Part shown: one piece after another, positions 12,060-23,152 of the stretch
Position numbering within the stretch: position 1 is the first letter of the stretch
How the letters are laid out: each line of letters opens with the position of its first letter
Notes under the pieces: generated by a model
The model's input: only the letters and a program-made list of their open reading frames with translations
The model's database searches: none
What the model was told of the DNA's origin: nothing
Assembly: GCA_022606425.2 (NCBI GenBank)
Contig: JAHDVF020001018.1
Span: 496,001 to 560,000, forward strand
DNA length: 64,000 nt
Reading direction: 5' to 3'
Source of the DNA: Lepidostoma basale
Taxonomy: Eukaryota; Arthropoda; Insecta; Trichoptera; Lepidostomatidae
Translations under genes and position numbers: made by a program

Positions 12060-13215
12060 AACAGAGAAGGTTTTGGCCGAGGACCGAAAACTTTTCTGCG
12101 CGTTTGTGGATCTGCAGAAAGCGTATGACCGAGTTGATAGGAAAAAACTTTGGAAGGTCTTGGCCGAGTATGGAGGGGGCACAAAACTGATACGCGCGGT
12201 CGCATCCCTCTATGAGGAAAGCACCGCTTGTGTCAGGGTTAACGGGCTGTCACATCTTGGTTTGACATCACCAAAGGTGTCAAACAGGGTTGTGTGATCT
12301 CCACGTGGTTGTTCTATCTATACTTGGACAAGTGTATGAAAGAACTTGAAGGTATAGATGTTGGTGCTAAGATGATTGTTTGTCAGTCAGATGTTTGTTA
12401 TATGCAGACGATGCAGTGTTAATCGCCGACAGAAGAGAAAATTTGCAAGTCTTAGTGTCAAGGATGTATGAGGCATGCAAAAAGAGTAACTTGGTGATGA
12501 ATGAGTCTAAATTTAAAGTGATGGTTTTCAAGGAAGAAGAATGTATGACGATTTGTGATATAAGTGCGATGGGCGAGAAATTGGAGTAAGTTACCGAATT
12601 TTAGTATCTGGGAAGCATGTTTACAAGAGACGGAAAAATGGAGAAAGACATCGAAAGGAGGGTTGGTGCTGGGAATAAAATAAATGGCGCACTCAAAGTC
12701 ATTACTGCAAATAGAAATATATCAACAGAAGCAAAGATGGCAGTAACAATGGTGTTCTAGTGCCAACCCTCATGTATGGAAGTGAAGCTTGGAGCTGCAA
12801 AAAGAAGGATGAAAGCAGGATAAAAGCCGTAGAAATGAGATCACTAAGAAGAATGTGCAGGAAAACGTTGTCTGCTAGAATACCGAACAATGAAATAAGA
12901 AAGAAATGTAAGGCAGATGACTGCATCATGGATAAAATTAAAAAAGGATCCCTGAGATGGTTTGGACATATGGATCAAATGGATGAGAGTAGAATGGTTA
13001 AAAAAGCCGAGAACGACCGAGGAAAACATAGCATGACCAAATTAATCAATTAATAAAAGGCGGTCACATTCGAAGTCGGAATAATCGACGTGCGTGCATG
13101 GTACGATGTATGAATGTAGAGAAAGCCCGAGAGGTATGCCAGGACAGAGCATTGTGGCGATCCATCCTCTCTGCCTACCCCTTCCGGAAAATAGCGTGAT
13201 GGTTAGTTGATTCAC
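12060..13215 (+). pseudogene. RTE-like LINE reverse transcriptase relic, family A (longest copy)
   Basis: The only copy that still shows the catalytic core. FCAFVDLQKAYDRVDRKKLW (12105 on) is the conserved RT motif before the palm; VKQGCVIST follows after a frameshift near 12270. LLYADDAVLIADRRENL (12395 on) is the YADD metal-binding box. The C-terminal GSEAW, MRSLRRMC and SLRWFGHMDQMD blocks follow from 12770. At least three frameshifts make it non-functional. The endonuclease domain is missing, so it is 5' truncated. The 3' end is the usual GCGTGATGGTTAGTT. Confidence 0.9.
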
Positions 13216-13598
13216 ATTCAAAATTTAAACTTGATTTTTATTCCATTTTAACTTATCCATCGCACCACGTGAGGCTTTCCGCCACTGCCCCTATATATTA
13301 TTAGAACAGCATTCTCAGGCAACTCTGCAAACTTTAGCAATCAACTTTGCGGATGTTCACTAATTAAAATAATGAAATCAGAGGGAACAAATCGAACTGA
13401 TCTGTTGATTTTGCTAACAAGTATCGATTCAACTCGGAATAACGCCAACTTTTGTAATCAACCACAAAAAGTCAAAGAAAAATAATGCGTATAGAAGCTT
13501 TTACAACATTTGTTAAAATGTTTTAAATTATTATTCTATGTTTAATCGCAATATTCATAGGTACTTGAATATAATGTACATTAATATGCGTCATATCT

Positions 13599-14010
13599 GA
13601 GGCCGCAAGGGCAAGAGTGGTCTAACCCCAAATTTAGACAATGGAGATAAATGCGATTGAAAATTTGACGTTTTTTCCCCATTTTTTTTAACTATATGGG
13701 TTAGGGTCTTCTTTAGTGATAAACCTTGTTTGTTTGGTGAATGTCTTTAGAATAGTATTTTGAAATATTGGGAAATATAAAGTTTAAGGATATTTTTTGA
13801 TGGATACTTTTAATAGACCACATTTGACTCCATATATTTTGATTTTTTGTCAGAGCAAAAGAAGTATTTATGGCGATATCTATGTTTCCACTTGAAAATT
13901 GTGGTTAGATTGATTTTTCTTTTATAGTAGGTCACAAATAGGTGTGGGTTAGACCAGTAACTCAATTTTTCAAAAGATGTTGGTTAGACCACTCTTGTCC
14001 TAGTGGTCTC
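13599..14010. mobile_element. MITE with about 30-bp terminal inverted repeats
   Basis: The left end GAGGCCGCAAGGGCAAGAG-TGGTCTAACC is matched by the right end in reverse complement (GAGACCACTAGGACAAGAG-TGGTCTAACC). The interior is AT-rich and non-coding. Confidence 0.75.
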
Positions 14011-14186
14011 ATCTATAGGTCAGATGTATCCAGACTGACATATTACGGGAAACAAACCAAATCAAATGAAAACGAAATAAACTCACCATCGTTTTTTTTT
14101 ACCGTTACCAAATATCACATAATTCATGAGACTAACAGGCAAATAACAGCATAATAGACCTTTGTGGCATACTGGCAACAGCTATT

Positions 14187-14640
14187 TCATTTCATTTCAT
14201 TTTCGTTTATTTGAATAAAAAAAAAAATTAAATACAGACATATAATTCCAGATCGTTTGCAATTACATTAAAGCATAAAAAACATTAAGATTAAAAATTA
14301 GAAAGAATCATAACATTGATATTTCATCCCTGAGGCAACTCACACTATCACGAAATATGTCGACCTCCGAAGCGACCTGATTAAGCAATGAGATTGCCCT
14401 ACCTACAAGCATAACCATTGGCAGGTTGGTTCTGCAGCGCGGCAAATAAAACAATCTGTGCTGTCTTTCACGAAGGTAATTATCAGGGACAAATAGACCT
14501 ACGTCACTAAGGACATCGGAGTTATGTACGAGTATATGGCCGCCAATCAGCTGAAAGAAGTGAACTCCCAAGTGGATATTCCTCCTTCTCTACAATGATT
14601 GGTAGTTTAGCATACCTAGCAAGAATTCAGTCGGAAAGAG
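14187..14640 (-). pseudogene. Jockey-like LINE 3' fragment
   Basis: Minus-strand reading GVHFFQLIGGHILVHNSDVL, GLFVPDNYLRERQHRLFYLP and LVGRAISLLNQVASEVDIF matches the C-terminal region shared by 45775, 55085 and 59435. The 3' UTR ends in a TTTCAT-rich run at 14187. Confidence 0.87.
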
Positions 14641-14644
14641 CCCA

Positions 14645-14797
14645 CACCGAAGGTCCCGGGTTCAATTCCCGGTGATCTGGTAAAATTCACGTGACAATAA
14701 TAATAGCGATAGATTAGTTACCTATCACATATCATGAGAATAAATAGCTAAAAATATGTATACGATAATTGGGTTCAAATAACCTGATGTATACAAT
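14645..14797 (+). mobile_element. tRNA-derived SINE, B box and body
   Basis: Contains GGTTCAATTCCCGG (B box, one change) and the body, ending CCTGATGTATACAA. The A-box half is replaced by LINE sequence at 14640. Confidence 0.8.
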
Positions 14798-14923
14798 AGC
14801 TTTGAAAGCAACGGGAAACTACCATGTTGTAAAGGCCCAAGTGGCGACACAAGAACCCAAAGATAAATAGAGCGGGAAAAGAGGAAAAAACAGCATAATT
14901 ACTGAACGGGTGTTGGTCTAGGG

Positions 14924-15738
14924 CAGTGGTCCCCAACCTTTTTGTCGCCGCGGACCGGTCAACGTTTCATAATTTTTTTAAGATAATCAAATGATTTTAC
15001 TGAAATCTCTTGATGGAAGTTCATTTTAAATAATAATTAAATAAAACGATGTTTTTTAACTACTTCCACTTTTGTCTTTATTTAGACAGCGACCGGTTTC
15101 GCCAGGCTCGCTGGCATCGACAGACTGGTCACCAAAAGTGGAAGTAGTTAAAAAACATCGTTTTATTTAATTATTGTTTCATAATTTTACCGCGGCCCGC
15201 TAGGGGGGGGGGGCACATTGAATGAAGTGTTTATTTTTTATTTAATAACAATATACAATAATAAAATTTACAACTGTGGTACATAAGTTATAGTGACAAA
15301 TAATAGTAGAGAAAACGCAAGGTTTGTGGGAAAAATTAAGAAAAAATATATAATAACAATGAAGGATTATTAAGTTTCAGATATTTTTTTAATTTTATTT
15401 TGGATTCATGGGTATTTTCAATATTTTTAAGGTTCAACGGAAGGTTGAAAGTATTTTTTTCCAAGATAGAGAAAAGAATTTTGAGAAAGCTTAGGGTTTA
15501 ATATCGGGATTTTAATTTTATTCTGATATCTTGCAGTTGCAGATATATTAACTTGAAAGTTATTTAAAGTGTGAATGGGTTTTCAACGAAATAACAATTT
15601 TAAGCTGTTATTAAGTTTTATTGGATATATTCGATTTTTCAAAAGTAATTTTGATTTTTAAGCAGGCCCTTGCGCAGCCTAGTACCATTTGGTCCACGGC
15701 CCGGTATCGGGCCGCGGCCCGGGGGTTGGGGACCGCTG
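14924..15738. mobile_element. hAT-like non-autonomous DNA transposon
   Basis: Ends are CAGTGGTCCCCAACC at left and its imperfect reverse complement (GGTTGGGGACCGCTG) at right. Both sides carry the 8-bp target duplication GTCTAGGG (14916-14923 and 15739-15746), the length typical of hAT elements. No transposase frame. It contains a nested foldback insertion at 14977-15175. Confidence 0.88.
14977..15175. mobile_element. Foldback element nested in the hAT-like element
   Basis: Flanked by 13-bp direct repeats, GTTTCATAATTTT (14964-14976 and 15176-15188), which look like its target duplication. Arms beginning AATAAAACGATG and its complement can fold over about 45 bp. The loop holds GCCAG-CTGGC stem and GAAACCGGTC on the minus strand, the hammerhead-like core described elsewhere, with a damaged first box. 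Confidence 0.8.
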
Positions 15739-16134
15739 GTCTAGGGGACAAAAGGCTTGGCCCCTGATGCAGGGGCAAGCAACACACGATTCGATTCCAT
15801 TTTCATAATAATTAACTATTTTCTGCTTATATTGGAGATTGTATGATCAGTTATAATATCATCGATTTACATAATAGATGCTGGTCTTTTCAAATAAATA
15901 AATAAAAATGAGAATTTACTTATTTATTTCCTATGACCATACGAAATTGATGATTTTCCTCCAAGCTCCTCGATCCTGCGCCTTTTGCTCCCAGCAGTCC
16001 GATTCGCCCAACCTAGTCAGATCACCCAGAACATTATCCATTAGGCGAAGTCCTAAACCTTCCAAGAGGTCTTACTCCAGTTGGTCTAGACGCGTACAGG
16101 GTCTTAATTGCTCTTGAGAATTAAAGTCGTCATT

Positions 16135-16590
16135 ATTCAACGTCAATAGCGCTGGGTTAGCCATGTCATAAGAATGCCTGAGACTAGAGTCCCAAAGAAA
16201 ATTCTATACTCTCAGCTTAATCTAGAAAATGTTAAAACGAAGAACAGTGGAAACGTTTCAATGACTACCTGAAAGCGAACCTCCAAATGTGTTTTATTAA
16301 TTAATAGTGAATGCTGGGCCAAGACTACAGGGGATATACCTACATGTTACATGTAGAACAACAGTACAAAAAGCACGCAAAACTTCGAAACACACCGTAG
16401 AGCCGAGGACGCAGTTAAGAAAAGGATTCGAAAGGAGGGATACTCTGAAGACATTGGCGAACCCACTGCCAATATTTTCCCTTGCTCTAGATGCCTCAGA
16501 GTTTATGTGTCCAGGATTTGACTCTTTCACTATATGAGGACCGACATTCGTGATGGACAGTCTTTCTTGGATACCTGGAACAATCGATGA
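16135..16590 (+). pseudogene. LINE 3' fragment with a terminal zinc-finger-like motif
   Basis: Plus-strand reading gives RWVSHVIRMPETRVPKKILY, then HRRAEDAVKKRIRKEG and FPCSRCLRVYVSRI-LFHYMRT. The last is the CxxC...H(x)nH-like end seen at the C-terminus of some insect and mollusc LINE proteins. Frames are broken. Apparent long frames on the minus strand and near 16550 are shadows. Confidence 0.7.
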
Positions 16591-16799
16591 TGTTGATGAT
16601 GAGTTAACGAGAAACAATGTGTTCCAAGTCTTAACTATTCTTTTTATTTTTTTACTTATAATGTATTACATACCAGAAAAATACAAAAAATATATATTTT
16701 TTACTATATTTTCCATAATCTTCGTTGTTCTTGCACGTTTTGTAATTTTTCATTAGAGACTATCAATATTAAATAAATAATATGGTGTTATTCTGGCTA

Positions 16800-17604
16800 T
16801 ATTGATCATACACTATCGCCCTCTGACTAAATGAGACTGAATTTAATGAGCGAGTTTGTTCCTCCAGATAAAGGGGTGTTTTTAAAATACATTGGCATAC
16901 TTAACTCATTTTGAGAATTTTTAACAATTATGCCCTTGTCTTACCGAATTTGCGATATAGACAACTCCTCTATTTGATTTTTTAAAGATATTTTATGTAA
17001 TCGTATATGTATGTCAGGATGAATATGGGTTAAAGGCTTGTTCTCAACATTTTTTTAATTTTAAATAATATCAAATGAAATGATGTAAAACACGTTTTTT
17101 TTAATTATAGATAGACGTATAATATATAGACATATTGAATTGTAATAGTTTCGTAAGATTACTGGCAAATAAGCGTTTAAAATAATCCTTGCAGGAAATC
17201 TTCATATTATCTAAAACCAGCACCAACATTAGTTGAATTGATGGAGTATTCAGCAATCGACAGCAGTCAATCAACTTCCAGAAAAACCACCGAAAGATAC
17301 CGAGATAATTTGACATCTTCATCCCAGGAACAGGCTTAGAGAAATAACTGGACACAATCCTAAATAAAGTAGAAGAAGAAGAAGACTTAGCATTACGGCA
17401 ACAGTCTTTTATTAAATTCGCACACTGATGTCTACCTAAATTGTTTTACCAAATACTACAGGACAATAAATTTTATTGACTGATATCGCAATCTCAAAAC
17501 AGTCCATTTTTGACAAAACGTATTTTCCCAAAATGCGAACGATTTATTATGTCTCATATTGATTCATTTATTTATAAATCAATATACAAAAAGAGGACCA
17601 CAGA
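16800..17604. other. No gene; LINE tip at 17330-17390
   Basis: AT-rich. A minus-strand open frame at 17101-17355 overlaps family F LINE sequence on the plus strand and is rejected. Confidence 0.55.
17330..17390 (+). pseudogene. LINE 3' tip, family F
   Basis: GAGAAATAACTGGACACA and a GAAGAAGAAGAAG tail match the end of the 31900-32280 copy. Confidence 0.72.
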
Positions 17605-17790
17605 CTACCTGATTAAACCGAGGAAATTCATGAGACCTCTTTTGGGAAGATATTTTATAACTCTTTTTGTATAATACAACAATGCCCTTCCGTTCGGTGG
17701 TTTCAATTTTACCTCCATACCTTCAATAAATTTGCTATTCACAATCGAATCTATAAATCTCGCGACCGTGAGTCGATATATATTCCGTAT
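17605..17790 (-). CDS. Possible exon or repeat-derived open frame
   Basis: An open minus-strand frame reads VNSKFIEGMEVKLKPPNG and then a basic stretch, ending at a possible donor (AATCAG then GTAGTC). It could be a further exon of the host gene, but it would leave in phase 2, no acceptor in it has a good pyrimidine tract, and I could not link it in frame to exon 16. The plus strand is also open here. Weak. Confidence 0.25.
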   Translation of the reverse strand: MRNIYRLTVARFIDSIVNSKFIEGMEVKLKPPNGRALLYYTKRVIKYLPKRGLMNFLGLIR

Positions 17791-18124
17791 ATAAAAATAT
17801 AAATGTATTCCGTACACATACATACATGAAATTTTAAATATCGAATCAAAACAAATCAAATATTTTTTTTCAGAATTTTTTCACTTGTTATATCTTTCGA
17901 TAGTATTAAGTTGAATTGGAAAGTAAATGTACAGTCGAACTCGGTTATTACGAGAAATATGGGACCGACTGAATTTGCTCTTTATAAGTATCACTCGTTA
18001 TATCAGAGAAGAGGTATTTTTAAACGCTTTCGAACATTCCCATCACATAAAGACATGAAGTATCTGGAGCGGTCATATAACACTATATATACCTACTATA
18101 TATAATATATACATTAAAAAACAC

Positions 18125-18155
18125 GACATGTTTCGGAAGATACCTCCATCTTCAG
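18125..18155 (-). ncRNA. Hammerhead-like motif, second family
   Basis: Minus strand: stem I ACAC/GTGT, core CTGAAGA, extra T, stem II GGAGG/CTTCC (loop TAT, one G-T pair), GAAAC, AT, GTC. The surrounding arms at 18112-18186 fold back on each other. Confidence 0.57.
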
Positions 18156-18189
18156 GTGTATCCTCCGAAACATGTCGTGTTTTTTTAAT

Positions 18190-18774
18190 ATTTTTTTAAT
18201 AATTAGTGGTTTAAACAAAGTTATTTTTAATTTCCTAAGTATTTTACTATGGAATTCCACAGTGTAATGCCTTGGCGTTCAATTTTACACTAAAAGTTGC
18301 AATTCAAACAAAAATACAGAATTAGAAAAAATTACACTCCCGTTACAAACGTATTACATTTTTCTCTTAATTCACTTTTGTTACAACATTTTTAATTGAT
18401 GCTTGTTTCATTGTTTTCAGTCTTATTGTTCTGGATTTCCCCTCAAAGCACTCGATCCATTAAATTAAATATTAATTTTAAAAATTGTCGTTAAACGATC
18501 AACACATTATTAGTTTTTAAAAAAATAACGATAAATTTGCTCAGTATGCCCGAGAAGTAGCTCGTTATAAAAGTGAATAAGTATATGGATAAAATCCTAA
18601 ACTCAAATGTCAACGAATGTTTTCTCATTATATCCGAGATCTCTCTGTTTCCATGATCTTAATAACCGAGTTCGACTATGTTTTTAAAAGTTAATGAAAA
18701 ATTTACTTTTTGTTAGTATTTTGCAGTGAATCAGTTGATAATTGAATCAATGGTACGTACCTGTGGAAGAACTG
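18190..18774. other. No gene; AT-rich
   Basis: Contains CTCGTTATATCCGAGAT-type scraps that recur near 3770, 17990 and 22540 (phrases like CCGAGTTCGACT), so an unnamed dispersed repeat is present. Confidence 0.5.
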
Positions 18775-18855
18775 TTCTGTAAAGCACATGACAGGGAAGC
18801 ATTTGCCACAATGATCGCCAGTGTAGGACCTAACACGGCTTACGAAGAAGAAAAA
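18775..18855 (+). pseudogene. RTE-like LINE 3' tip, family C
   Basis: About 80 nt matching the family C terminus (GCATTTGCCACAATGATCGC, then CCTAACACGG and GAAGAAG). Confidence 0.72.
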
Positions 18856-19624
18856 TTGAAGGCTGGTGATTACAAAGTAGTTTAAACATGAAACATAGAA
18901 ATATTATTTATTTCACGGGTGGCATCCTTGAGGTGATGTTTGAACTATATAATATTATTCAATCACTTTGCACAGTTATTGGCTTTTATGTTTAACACCA
19001 ATTGGAATCAAAAACTTATTTTTGACATTTATAATACTTAGAAACTTTGTACTGATCAGTCGTCAATTATTGAAGAGTAAAATATGACGCGTAACGTTAA
19101 TTTTATTCTTACCTACTCTTGTAATGTTACAATTCCTGTTGATGTTCATAAATGTACTTACTTTGAGAGTAGTAAAAATACAAATATTGTAAACAATGTT
19201 CATAACCATTTCAGGTCGTCAAATAATAAAAATATTTTTAAAGTGCAAATATATTTTAAAGTGAAACAGATATTATATTAACGTGGTCACATGTATTTGA
19301 GAATGAAACGTAACGATATATATTTTTTAGTTTATACTTTCATAATGGAACAAAACGGCTTTAATAATGTGACAAATGCCGTTTTACCATAGACATTATG
19401 ACAAAGTCGCAAAAAAATATTTTTGATAAATAAATATATAGTTTTTAAAACAATTATGTAAAATTACATAATTGCTGTTTTCTAGAATTTATTTTATGTT
19501 TCATGTGAGTAATATTTTTCACCTTGCTAAGGTCTTTTTAAATTATTTTATAAGGCGAAACAAGACACTCCGATAAAATATCATAAAATCTCTTAAATAA
19601 ATGATGTTTTTATCAATATTAGAT
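18856..19624. other. No gene; AT-rich
   Basis: One family P-like scrap at 19545-19610 (AAGGCGAAACAAGACACTCC). The small plus-strand open frame at 19084 lacks any recognisable feature. Confidence 0.5.
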
Positions 19625-19770
19625 ATTAAGTGGTGGAAGGATGATCTGAACAGACACGTCGGAATAACCTGAATGCAGTCTGCACAGGACGGAGTGACAT
19701 GGAAGCGAATGAAAGAGGCCTTTGTCCAAGAGTGGACGGGAATAGGCTGAGGAAAAAGAAGAAGAAGAAG
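19625..19770 (+). pseudogene. RTE-like LINE 3' fragment, family G
   Basis: The terminal 130 nt (GTGGAAGGATGATCTGAAC, then GAATGAAAGAGGCCTTTGTC) and a GAAGAAGAAGAAG tail. Related minus-strand copies lie at 27565, 35625 and 41520. Confidence 0.8.
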
Positions 19771-19825
19771 ATATTAATTTGGATCACTGTTATTATATGA
19801 CAATTAACTTATTTAAATTCTATGA

Positions 19826-19945
19826 AATTGTCGCGACAGCTGATTCGCCAACCAGTGTTGGCATCATAAGGTGTTACAAAATCTGTTGTTTGTAATACCC
19901 GATGATTCTAACGTTGGTTGGCGAAACAGCTGTCGCGACAATTAC
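19826..19945. repeat. Foldback with two facing hammerhead-like cores, third family
   Basis: Arms AATTGTCGCGACAGCTG and its complement enclose minus-strand core 19835-19870 (CTTATGA, T, GCCAAC/GTTGGC, GAATC, AGCTGTC) and plus-strand core 19899-19934 (CCGATGA, T, TCTAAC, GTTGGC, GAAAC, AGCTGTC). Each has one or two damaged core bases. Confidence 0.72.
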
Positions 19946-20509
19946 ATATAATTAAAATAAATACATAGTGTTGGAATAATAGTGTTCTGATTCAAATAGT
20001 TAATAATATTGAAGTGTCATAGTGTTTCCCCCCAAACAGCGGATTATAATATTTACATGTAATTCTGGTATTTAAATAATAAAATAAAACATAATTGTAT
20101 TTTTGGTACATATTATATTTTTCCAAAATAAAATGTTCATATCATTGAAAATAAATACATGAAAATGTAAACAGTGATGATACTCGTATTCATGTAATTT
20201 TACAATATCTTTTATTGGAAATGGTACATCTTCTTCTTCGTCGTCTAAACAGCAAGCTATACAAAACTAGGGAGTTCAAAAATAGGACCATATTTCACTC
20301 TTGCCATTATAGTTAATGTTATAGTAACACTGCACTTGGATGCATCATCCTTTCCATTAATGAATCTCGAGAAATAATTTGAATGAAAATTAAAAAAAAT
20401 GGACAATAGATTTTATCAAATGTAAACTGAATTAATAGCTAAGAAAAGGTTGATCTGCACTGATCAACAAATTGATAAGAAATTAAGCATTTTGTCTACT
20501 TATTTATTG

Positions 20510-20735
20510 TTTTTTGAACTATGATGTATAACTCCATATTAAATAATTAATACGAACGAAAACGTGTGTTTATTATATTTTATATAAATGAAATGTTTCA
20601 CCCGCCTAAAGCATTATGAAAAAATGTGACATCACATTTGATAATGCCTTAGACAGGAAAAACATGTCATTCAAATTAAATATAATTAAACTTCTAGAAA
20701 ACAGACTTTATCATTATTATTAATCATTTTGTCCA
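20510..20735. repeat. Foldback element, family P
   Basis: Both arms are present, with TTGATAATGCCTTAGACAGG and AAAACATGTCATTC in the right arm; more decayed than the 33826 copy. Confidence 0.8.
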
Positions 20736-21484
20736 CTTTACTACTTTAAATACATGTTCGCGGCGAATATTTTAATTAAAATATTTTATCAAATTTCTTA
20801 AATGTATGGGAAAATTATAAACACAATTAAAATCAATGGACCCAATGTAATTAAGTTAATATTATTCTATTCGAGCAACTTTTATATAATACAAAATACT
20901 TTATAAACTGTAAGCATTTCTACAAAACGAATCTATACGTATTATGGACTTGTCAATATTATTATTACGATTCAAAAAAAGAATGTGGAAATGTCTAACA
21001 CGGATTACGGCTACAACTACGACTGACCCACGATTAAAATATGGTTTGCGTCATGGATAAAGTTTATCTCTAGGAACCGAGAGATGGCGTTGTCTGTCGC
21101 GTCCAGGATGGGGTACTGCGCCTTGCAAAATTGAATGGGTCATCTGCGAATGAAATAAAATGTAATTAAGTATCTTGTGTCAAATATCTATATCAAATAA
21201 ACGAATAATGTAATTACAATTTCAAAAAACAATAGCAATAAATTAAACAAATTTGACAATTTAGAAATCCTCAAGTCTGTGAAATTAATTGGGTGAAAAC
21301 ATAATTAATAATCAGATTCCTCATTTTATTCCTTTCTCCTTAAATACTCTGTCTACATTTCTCCCAAGTTCCTATTCCCAATCATATGCAAATTCAACAT
21401 TTATTAATATCTATATAAATTATGAATTTTCAAATGTTTTTTTCTAAATTACAATTTTATTTATTATATTTTTATATTATCATC
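20736..21484. other. No gene; AT-rich
   Basis: A GC-richer patch at 21060-21130 (GAACCGAGAGATGGCG) may be a relic of an element, unidentified. Confidence 0.45.
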
Positions 21485-21752
21485 ATGTCGCACCGTGAGT
21501 GTATAGACCGAGATAAGTGCAAATATACATTTTGGAGATATGGGAGTTCAGTGACTATATTGCTTGGAAAAACTGTTTTTTTTTTAATAAACCAATGATT
21601 TTCGGTTTATAGTAATATACATATAAACCGAAAATCATTGGTTTATTTTTAAAAAATCAGTTTTTCCAAGCAATATGAAGTCTTTAAACTCCCATATCTC
21701 CAAAATTTATATTTGCAGTTATCTCGGTTTTACACTCACGGTGCGATGTATT
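21485..21752. repeat. Long near-palindrome (foldback element)
   Basis: Nearly the whole 268 nt folds back: TCGCACCGTGAGTGTA at left matches TACACTCACGGTGCGA at right, through CCCATATCTCCAAA and CCAATGATTTTCGGTTTAT to a loop near 21615. Single copy in the window. Confidence 0.85.
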
Positions 21753-21920
21753 ATTATTGTTTAATATTATTATTTATTAGTTCTTACAGTTAAAAAAATA
21801 ATTAATAGTACTTATAACAAATAGCCCAGGTTGATTTTTAAATTTGAATTGTTATATCGAATTTTAAATGCGTTTTTTATATTAGTCTTTCATTGTTTAG
21901 TTTTTATTATATTTTTAGAC

Positions 21921-21951
21921 CTGAAGATGGAGGTTTCCTCCGAAACATGTC
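21921..21951 (+). ncRNA. Hammerhead-like motif, second family
   Basis: CTGAAGA, extra T, stem II GGAGG/CCTCC (5 perfect pairs, loop TTT), GAAAC, AT, GTC. Stem I is weak here (AGAC against GTGT). It is followed by sequence also found after the 18125 motif. Confidence 0.55.
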
Positions 21952-22654
21952 GTGTTTTTTAATATTTTGTGGATCAAACAAATTTATTTTCCGTTTTCTA
22001 AGTATACAATTACAATTTAGTTAATAAGAAAGAAATAATCAATTATTGGTTTTATTGAGACTTTTTTTAGATCTAAACTGAGAACCCTTATTTTTCATCT
22101 TTCATACCCAAAGTAAAACCCAATTTATATATTATATTATATTATTTTCCAACTGATCACGAATATTAGACAAAGTGTTCATATTTAGATTTTTAGATTT
22201 AAAACACGTCTCAATGCGCCCTATAGGTGAATAATCACGAAAACGGCGCTTTAAAAAAAAGCGTAGGTACTATTCTTATTAATAAAAAATATATCTCGTT
22301 TTTGAAAATATGCCTAGATATAATTATGAAACATGAAACAAAAATAGGTACTTTCATTTTCAAGATAATTTTTTTAAATTCTCGGTATCTTTGTTTAGCT
22401 CACTCCAAATTACAATATATACGAGTAAAATCGAACTTGGACTCGACAGACCAACTGAATTTGCTCGTTATATCAGAGATTGTGTATTTTTAAATGCTTA
22501 CAAAAATACCCATCACATGAAGACATGAGGTATCTGTTTCCTCGTTATATTCGAGATCTCGCTATTTCCGTGATCGTAATAACCGAGTTCGACTGTATAT
22601 TTAGGTATGCTATCGATTTTTTCTTAACCAAATTAAAGCAGTGTAAAAACTTAC

Positions 22655-23152
22655 CACATCGTATTCCGAATGTCCACTAGAATACAAAGGAGAAACCTTA
22701 AAAGCATCTCCGAAAGGAACATCAGTTGTACTAACACCAGGAAGAGCCGATCTTCTTGCTGCGTGATGCAATCTCGCTTCCCTACAAGTTCCCAACAAAG
22801 AGTCGGTCGAAACCTTCAACTCAGAAGCAGAATTCCTTCCCAAAGTATTAACAACTCCATACTTATCAAAATTTATTTTTGCATTGTTCCCGGACTTTCT
22901 TCCTACAGAAGAGGCCCTATATTTTTCTCTGCCAGGTCTTGCCTTTTTGCTTATATCTCTGTTGAATTCTAAGAATGCCGCGTGAGATTTTTTCATGTTT
23001 GAATCTCTAATCGCTTCTCTACAAAGGTTCATATAATGGTCTGATAATGTAGTGTTCTGTTCTAATTCCCGAAGAGTAGTGTTACTCAAGTATTCTTTCT
23101 GCACTTCTAGATCTAGTCGGTCGTCTTTTGTGCGTGATGATGGACTTAGGCA
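22655..23152 (-). CDS. Host gene traced exon 16 (residues 1002-1167)
   Basis: Acceptor TATTTCAG and donor GTAAGT; phase 0 in and out, 166 codons. It encodes a charged segment with KDDRLDLEVQKEYL and LRELEQNTTLSDHYMNLCRE, a basic part with RDISKKARPGREKYRA, and ends SGHSEYDVV. The clean donor shows that the gene continues to the left. I could not find the next exon with matching phase. Confidence 0.85.

Noticed and set aside
16297..16617. Minus-strand exon of the host gene
   Set aside because: The plus strand reads as the end of a LINE protein with a CxxC...H-type motif, and the phases do not fit. The plus-strand 16550-16756 tail-anchored-like frame is likewise AT-rich chance sequence after the LINE.
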